64,000 nt of DNA from contig NZ_CP109583.1 of NCBI RefSeq assembly GCF_036250755.1, positions 1,488,001 to 1,552,000 of the forward strand, given 5' to 3'. The DNA is from Streptomyces uncialis. Its GTDB lineage: Bacteria > Actinomycetota > Actinomycetes > Streptomycetales > Streptomycetaceae. Below, one piece after another: positions 59,882-64,000 of this stretch. A program made the translations under genes and the position numbers. A model generated the notes under the pieces. The model searched no databases. It saw nothing but the letters and a program-made list of their open reading frames with translations, and was not told the DNA's origin. Numbering within the stretch: position 1 is the first letter of the stretch; every line of letters starts with the position of its first letter.

Positions 59882-61575
59882 TCAACTCCGTTGCGCGGCG
59901 TTGTACTTCTCGAAGATGCGGTGGAGGTCGAGAGCGCGTCGGCCGTAGTTCTGCGCTTCGGCGCCGGTGCCGTTGTAGCGGGCGAGCACCGCGATGATGT
60001 CGGCGTCGCTGTAGCGGAGCCGGTCGGTGGTGACACCGACCCGGGCCGCCGAGTGGAGGTGGACGAGGGGCACGGTCGAGACATTGTGGTCGTCGTCGTT
60101 CCGCAGCCTCGTCCACACGTCCCTGCGTACATGCCAGTCGTCCGGGTCGAGAGGCGCGCCCGGGACCACGCCCGCCGCGACACAGTGGTTGCGGGCCTCG
60201 ATCGCGGTCCTGGCGAAGATCTGGGCCACTCCTGTGCTGGAGTCCTCACGGATCACCAAGGGCGGGACCGGCGGATCACCCACCGGGTGCCGCTCCCACG
60301 CCTCGTGCTGTTCCCGCCAGGTGAAGTAGGTCGCGACCAGGAGGTCCACACCGGGGTCGGTCCTGTCGGCCTGGTACTCCCAGAACACCGCGGCCTGGAT
60401 GAGTGCTTTGCGCATCCGCAGTGACCGGGCGAGCCCGGTTATCAGCCCGTCCATGTCGACGACCTTGGTCGCGCACTCATGGGGCCCGCGCAAGCGGCCG
60501 ATGCTGCCGTGGCCGTTGTCCTCGATGTAGCGGATGAGGTCCGTGGTGAGGTCGTTCTGCCGGGCGCGGTCGAAGTCGACGTCCAAGGCGGTGTCCGGGC
60601 CGCGGGGGGCGAACCGGTTCTGTCCCGGGTCCCGTCCGGAGGCGATGTTCTTGTCGATCTCGATGTACCCCGCGCCTGTGCCGACGGTGAGGGTGGTGAT
60701 CTGGTCGGATCGCCGGTGCTCACCAGCAGGGAGGCCCAGGTGCGGAAGTCCCCTCCGCCGTGCGCCGGCAGCAGTCGCGCGAAGCGCTGGAACTCCGCGA
60801 CGGTGTGCGCGAGCGCTTGCGAGTAGCGGCCGTCGAAGGCGACGTCCCAGCCGTTGAACCGCATCGCCGCCTGGAACAGACGGACGAACTGCCTGGCTCC
60901 GTCGGCCGACCCGGCCTCCAGCAGCGCTTGTGACCTGACGCCGTCCTGGGTGCCGGGCCCGAAACGGCCGTTGGCGGTGTCGTCGCCCATACCGATCTCG
61001 TACTGGAGGGCGAAGACCAACGCCTTCTGCACATCCCGGGAGAAGTGCCCGTCGCAGGGGCAGACGAAGAACTCCCGGCGGCCCACGTAACGCCCGTTGA
61101 GCCACCGCTGGATCCCACGTACCGCCTCGGTGCCGTCACCCACACGCACATACGGGTCCATGGTCAACAGCGCCTTGAACACCTTCGGTTCGAGCCCGCC
61201 GCCCGGGAACGCCCCGCCGATGCCCATGTCCGACTTGATCCCGATGACGGAGTCGACGACCCGGTCGTTGTAGGAGGCGTCGATACCGCCGCCGTCGTAC
61301 CCCTTGCAGTACAAGCCGGACTGCGCGATGCGGTAGACGTTGCCGTGCCGCGTCGACCCGTCGACACACGCTCCGAACCGTGACCGCAGCGCGCTCAGCG
61401 TCGTCGGGCCGAAACTGTCCGACAGTTCCGTGATGCCCAGCTCGTACTGGAGCGCCCGGGTCAGCGCGTGCATCACCTTCCAGCTGGTCCGCCCGTTCAC
61501 CTCCACCTGCGGAATGCCCGCCACGTCATAGGAGTTGATGAACCGCTGCGCCAGCTCCACCATCTCGTCAGCCAT
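59882..61575 (-). pseudogene. Peptidoglycan-binding/lysin-like protein, frameshifted near 60706-60708
   Basis: Two frames form one protein of about 560 residues. The first, ATG 61575 behind GGGGGAGGG, has two related peptidoglycan-binding-like regions (ALQYELGITELSDSFGPTTL and ALQYEIGMGDDTANGRFGPG) and the GLYCKGYDGGGIDASYNDRV segment; it runs to LLVSTGDP. The second begins QITTLTVGTGAGYIEIDKN and ends with VLARYNGTGAEAQNYGRRAL, like lysozyme-type or muramidase domains. Restoring one deleted base gives GDP-DQITTLTVG with no gap, so the gene was once intact. In relatives known to me the STGDP segment leads into a DUF1906 glycoside-hydrolase-like domain; here another domain follows. There is no signal peptide at the chosen start. 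Confidence 0.7.
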
Positions 61576-61894
61576 CCGGCCCTCCCCCGCACCCATCGGC
61601 CCCGCCCCGGCAAACGGGGCACGTGCACAGGACGCCGCTCCCTGAGCCCGCCACGGCCGGGAGCACGTCCGACCGGGGGCATTCGATTCCGGCCGTCCGT
61701 CGTGCGCGCTCGGCCTCTGTCCAACGAATACCCACGGTGCGTGACCGGACGGTCCCGGGAGCCCGCCGACATCCGTTCGGGCGATCACCCCGACGGGCGA
61801 GGGGGCAGGGTAGCGACCGGCTCGGCGCGCGGGACCGGCACGGAGCTGGTGAACTGGTGGGCGGGGCCGCCATGCACTCCGGGGAGAGATCAGG
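61576..61894. other. Intergenic region between lysin-like and alcohol dehydrogenase genes
   Basis: 319 bases between divergent genes; both promoters should lie here, yet no clear boxes, hairpins or small genes are seen. GGGGAGAG at 61881-61888 is the ribosome site of the dehydrogenase. Confidence 0.5.
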
Positions 61895-62917
61895 ATGAGC
61901 ACCTATCGCGCCGCCCAGGTGGAAACCGCCGGTGGTCCGTTCCGGATGGTCGACCGCGAGGTGGAACGGCCCGGACCCGGCCACGTCAGGATCGCCGTGG
62001 AGGCCTGCGGGATCTGCCACAGCGACGCGGCGTTCGTGGAGGCCGCGGTACCGGGCATCCGGTTCCCGCTGGTCCCGGGACATGAGATCGCCGGACGTAT
62101 CGAGGAACTGGGCGAGGGGACACAGAGCGACTGGCAGGTGGGCGACCTGGTGGCGGTGGGCTGGTTCGGCGGCAGCTGCGGCCATTGCCCGCCCTGCCGA
62201 CAGGGCGACTTCATCGTCTGCGAGAACCTGAAGGTCCCCGGTTGGGCATACGACGGCGGATACGCCGAGACCGTGATCGTCCCGGTCGACGCGCCGGCCC
62301 GGGTCCCGGACGCGCTGGGCGCCGCCGAGGCCGCGCCGCTGGCCTGTGCCGGGGTGACCACGTACAACGGTCTGCGGCGGGGCTCGGCCCGGCCCGGTGA
62401 TCTGGTCGCGGTGCTCGGCATCGGCGGTCTGGGCCATCTGGGGGTGCGGTACGCGGCCGCCATGGGCTTCGAGACCGTCGCCATCGCCCGTGGACCCGAC
62501 AAGGCCGACTTCGCCGAGGCACTCGGCGCGCACCACTACATCGACAGTACGGCCGGCACCCCCGTCGCGGACGCGCTGCGGTCGCTCGGCGGCGCCAGGA
62601 CCGTACTGGCCACCGCGGCCAACTCCGACGCCATCGCGGCGACCGTGGAGGGGCTCGCGCCCCGTGGCGAGCTGGTCGTCATCGGCCTGGACAGCGAGCC
62701 GCTGGGGATCAGCCCGGCACAGCTCATCATGTCCGGCAGGGTCGTGCGTGGCCATCCGTCCGGCACCTCGCGGGATGTGCAGGACACGCTCGCCTTCAGT
62801 GCCCTGCACGGCATCCGCGCGATGACCGAGACCGTACCGCTGGACGACGTGGACGAGGCGTACCGGAAGATGCTCTCCGGCGCCGCCCGCTTCCGGATGG
62901 TCCTGACCACCGGCTGA
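61895..62917 (+). CDS. Zinc-dependent alcohol dehydrogenase (MDR family, AdhP-like)
   Basis: 340 residues; ATG 61895. Catalytic zinc site: Cys in CGICHSDAAF and the His-Glu pair in VPGHEIAG. Structural zinc site: GGSCGHCPPCRQGDFIVCE with four Cys. Cofactor-binding Rossmann motif VLGIGGLGHLGVRYAA. It oxidises alcohols or reduces aldehydes with NAD(P); the sequence pattern CGICHSD is that of the AdhA/AdhP and cinnamyl alcohol dehydrogenase-like branch. It is a single gene with no partner enzyme beside it. Confidence 0.9.
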   Translation: MSTYRAAQVETAGGPFRMVDREVERPGPGHVRIAVEACGICHSDAAFVEAAVPGIRFPLVPGHEIAGRIEELGEGTQSDWQVGDLVAVGWFGGSCGHCPPCRQGDFIVCENLKVPGWAYDGGYAETVIVPVDAPARVPDALGAAEAAPLACAGVTTYNGLRRGSARPGDLVAVLGIGGLGHLGVRYAAAMGFETVAIARGPDKADFAEALGAHHYIDSTAGTPVADALRSLGGARTVLATAANSDAIAATVEGLAPRGELVVIGLDSEPLGISPAQLIMSGRVVRGHPSGTSRDVQDTLAFSALHGIRAMTETVPLDDVDEAYRKMLSGAARFRMVLTTG

Positions 62918-62982
62918 CCTCACCTGTGATGTCCGCCGGAGCGCCGCAGGGGCGGTCCGGCCGGTGGACGGCGTGCCGTGAA

Positions 62983-63471
62983 CTAGTCGAGGCGCTTCGC
63001 GGAGAGGATGAGGACCGGCTCGACCGGGACGTCCGCCATCCCCTTCGACCGCGCGGTCCGGACGCCCGCGATCTTATCGACCACGTCCATTCCCTGGGTG
63101 ACCTCGCCGAACACCGCGTAGCCCACGTCGCTGCCCGGGTCGAGGAAGCCGTTGTCACTGTGGTTGACGAAGAACTGCGCGGTCGCCGAGTGCGGGGCGC
63201 TGGTGCGCGCCATCGCGACGGTGCCGCGACGGTTCTTCAGGCCGTTGGATGCCTCGTTCTGGATCGGGTCCCTGGTGTCCTTCTTCCGCAGGTCCCGGGT
63301 GAGCCCTCCGCCCTGCACCATGAAGCCGGGGATGACCCGGTGGAAGACCGTGTCCGTGTAGAAGCCCGAGTCGACGTACTGGAGGAAGTTCGCCGTGGTG
63401 ACCGGCGCCTTCTCCTCGTCGAGGCTGATCACGATCTCTCCGAAGGAGGTGGACAACAGAACCTGCGTCAT
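62983..63471 (-). CDS. Cyclophilin-type peptidyl-prolyl isomerase
   Basis: 162 residues from ATG 63471 with GGAG seven bases upstream. Cyclophilin core: [16 protein letters not shown] with the catalytic Arg, [18 protein letters not shown] and [17 protein letters not shown]. The length and the [20 protein letters not shown] start match the short cytoplasmic PpiA/PpiB type. It has no signal peptide. It accelerates proline isomerisation during protein folding. Confidence 0.92.
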   Translation of the reverse strand: MTQVLLSTSFGEIVISLDEEKAPVTTANFLQYVDSGFYTDTVFHRVIPGFMVQGGGLTRDLRKKDTRDPIQNEASNGLKNRRGTVAMARTSAPHSATAQFFVNHSDNGFLDPGSDVGYAVFGEVTQGMDVVDKIAGVRTARSKGMADVPVEPVLILSAKRLD

Positions 63472-63670
63472 ACGAGCACTCCATGCGTCTGACGGATGAT
63501 CACCACACTCTAGTCGCGCCGGTCCCACCACCCGCAGGACCGTGTCCGGGGTGGCTGTCGTGCCGTGCCGGTGGGCTCCACGTCGTGCTGGTCGCGTCGC
63601 CGTCAGCCGCGTCCCTGCCTCCGCCGCCGGAGGGGCTGACAGCGACGTGGCCGGCACGACGACGAGGTCT

Positions 63671-63988
63671 TCATCGCTCGTCGGCGACGACGAACCGCTC
63701 GACTCCGGTGTCGGTGAGCGAGTCGAGGGAATCCAGCTGGGTCGCGGCGACGACGAGCAATTCGTACTCCGTCCGCAGGACGGGGAGCCGGTGGTGCTGG
63801 ATCACCAGTCCGATCTCGTCCAGCGCCGAGTCGGACTCGCCGTTGTCCACCAGGTCGACGACGGACGACAGCGCGCTGACGACCTGGTGCTGTTCCGCCA
63901 GGCGGCGGGCGATGCTTCTGGCGACCGAACGGACGATCGTGCCAGGCGGGTCCAGCGGAGGTCTTCCGGGTGGGGTCGGCGGGCTCAT
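63671..63988 (-). CDS. Small acidic protein of unknown function (possibly MafI-immunity-like)
   Basis: 105 residues from ATG 63988. A Pro-rich N terminus leads into helices: [40 protein letters not shown] and [19 protein letters not shown]. The pattern of a short acidic helical protein with DxGExxxALxxI...P....EY resembles MafI-type immunity proteins of polymorphic toxin systems, but the likeness is by eye only. No toxin gene is visible before the window ends 12 bases upstream; a toxin could lie beyond. Confidence 0.55.
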   Translation of the reverse strand: MSPPTPPGRPPLDPPGTIVRSVARSIARRLAEQHQVVSALSSVVDLVDNGESDSALDEIGLVIQHHRLPVLRTEYELLVVAATQLDSLDSLTDTGVERFVVADER

Positions 63989-64000
63989 GTACGGAAACGC

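Noticed and set aside
1..64000. Insertion sequences, integrases, attachment sites or tRNA genes
   Set aside because: No transposase or integrase motifs, no terminal repeats with target duplications, and no tRNA-like cloverleaf were recognised in the window.

Overview
The window reads as a chromosomal segment of a Streptomyces or a very close actinomycete. GC is very high, many starts are GTG behind purine-rich Shine-Dalgarno sequences, and the gene families are typical of that genus: several two-gene regulator/transporter modules, a DHA2 exporter, large secreted proteases and lectins, a CHAT-TPR protein, an Hsp70/dynamin island and a SoxR box. I see no rRNA, tRNA, CRISPR array, transposase or phage gene. 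Functions are assigned from motifs and layout only; no database search was possible.

Layout. 1-508: end of a GH5 cellulase. 749-4627 (minus): a two-component-controlled ABC-2 exporter operon. 4765-5233: a CopZ-type copper chaperone behind three CsoR-like palindromes. 5264-6352: two convergent Lrp/AsnC regulators. 6562-12944: a seven-gene operon (polyamine-type ABC importer, nitrilase-family amidohydrolase, RraA-like protein, BKACE enzyme), probably uptake and breakdown of an unidentified amino/amide compound. 13069-15874: a membrane-anchored protein, a Tat-type alpha/beta hydrolase, and a small ABM-domain protein behind a textbook SoxR box. 16203-18471: a ZnuABC-like metal importer. 18598-23459: an acyl-CoA ligase, CoA-transferase and acyl-CoA dehydrogenase module. 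23643-26335: MFS transporter and GH88-like hydrolase. 26537-28436: His-rich membrane protein and ECF sigma factor. 28559-32651 (minus): GNAT, an F420/FMN-type and FAD oxidoreductase fusion, and a NUDIX-winged-helix (NrtR-like) regulator.

32768-40727 is the part I consider most novel: six genes, each touching or overlapping the next, encode an Hsp70-like ATPase with a beta-propeller-like tail, two dynamin-like GTPases (the first frameshifted), a GrpE-like protein, a four-helix membrane protein and a conflict-type nucleoside phosphorylase with its own membrane anchor. A consensus-like promoter for this island shares its -35 box with an inverted repeat that also covers the promoter of the divergent NrtR-like gene, so the NUDIX regulator is a good candidate controller. 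I interpret the island as a candidate stress or conflict (defence) system.

41021-48528 holds single genes: DinB, aminoglycoside-type kinase, secreted or anchored proteins, polysaccharide deacetylase, B-lectin, a truncated ABC ATPase remnant, and a DUF4440/HxlR divergent pair. 48575-54038 is a second candidate effector locus: a 1352-residue TPR-CHAT protease diverging from a small Cys-containing protein and a four-helix membrane protein. 54478-55984 is a DHA2 exporter preceded by two palindromes of the same design as those before copZ, suggesting one CsoR-family regulon. 56282-61575 holds a large subtilase and a frameshifted peptidoglycan-binding/lysin-like gene. 61895-63988: alcohol dehydrogenase, cyclophilin and a small unknown protein.
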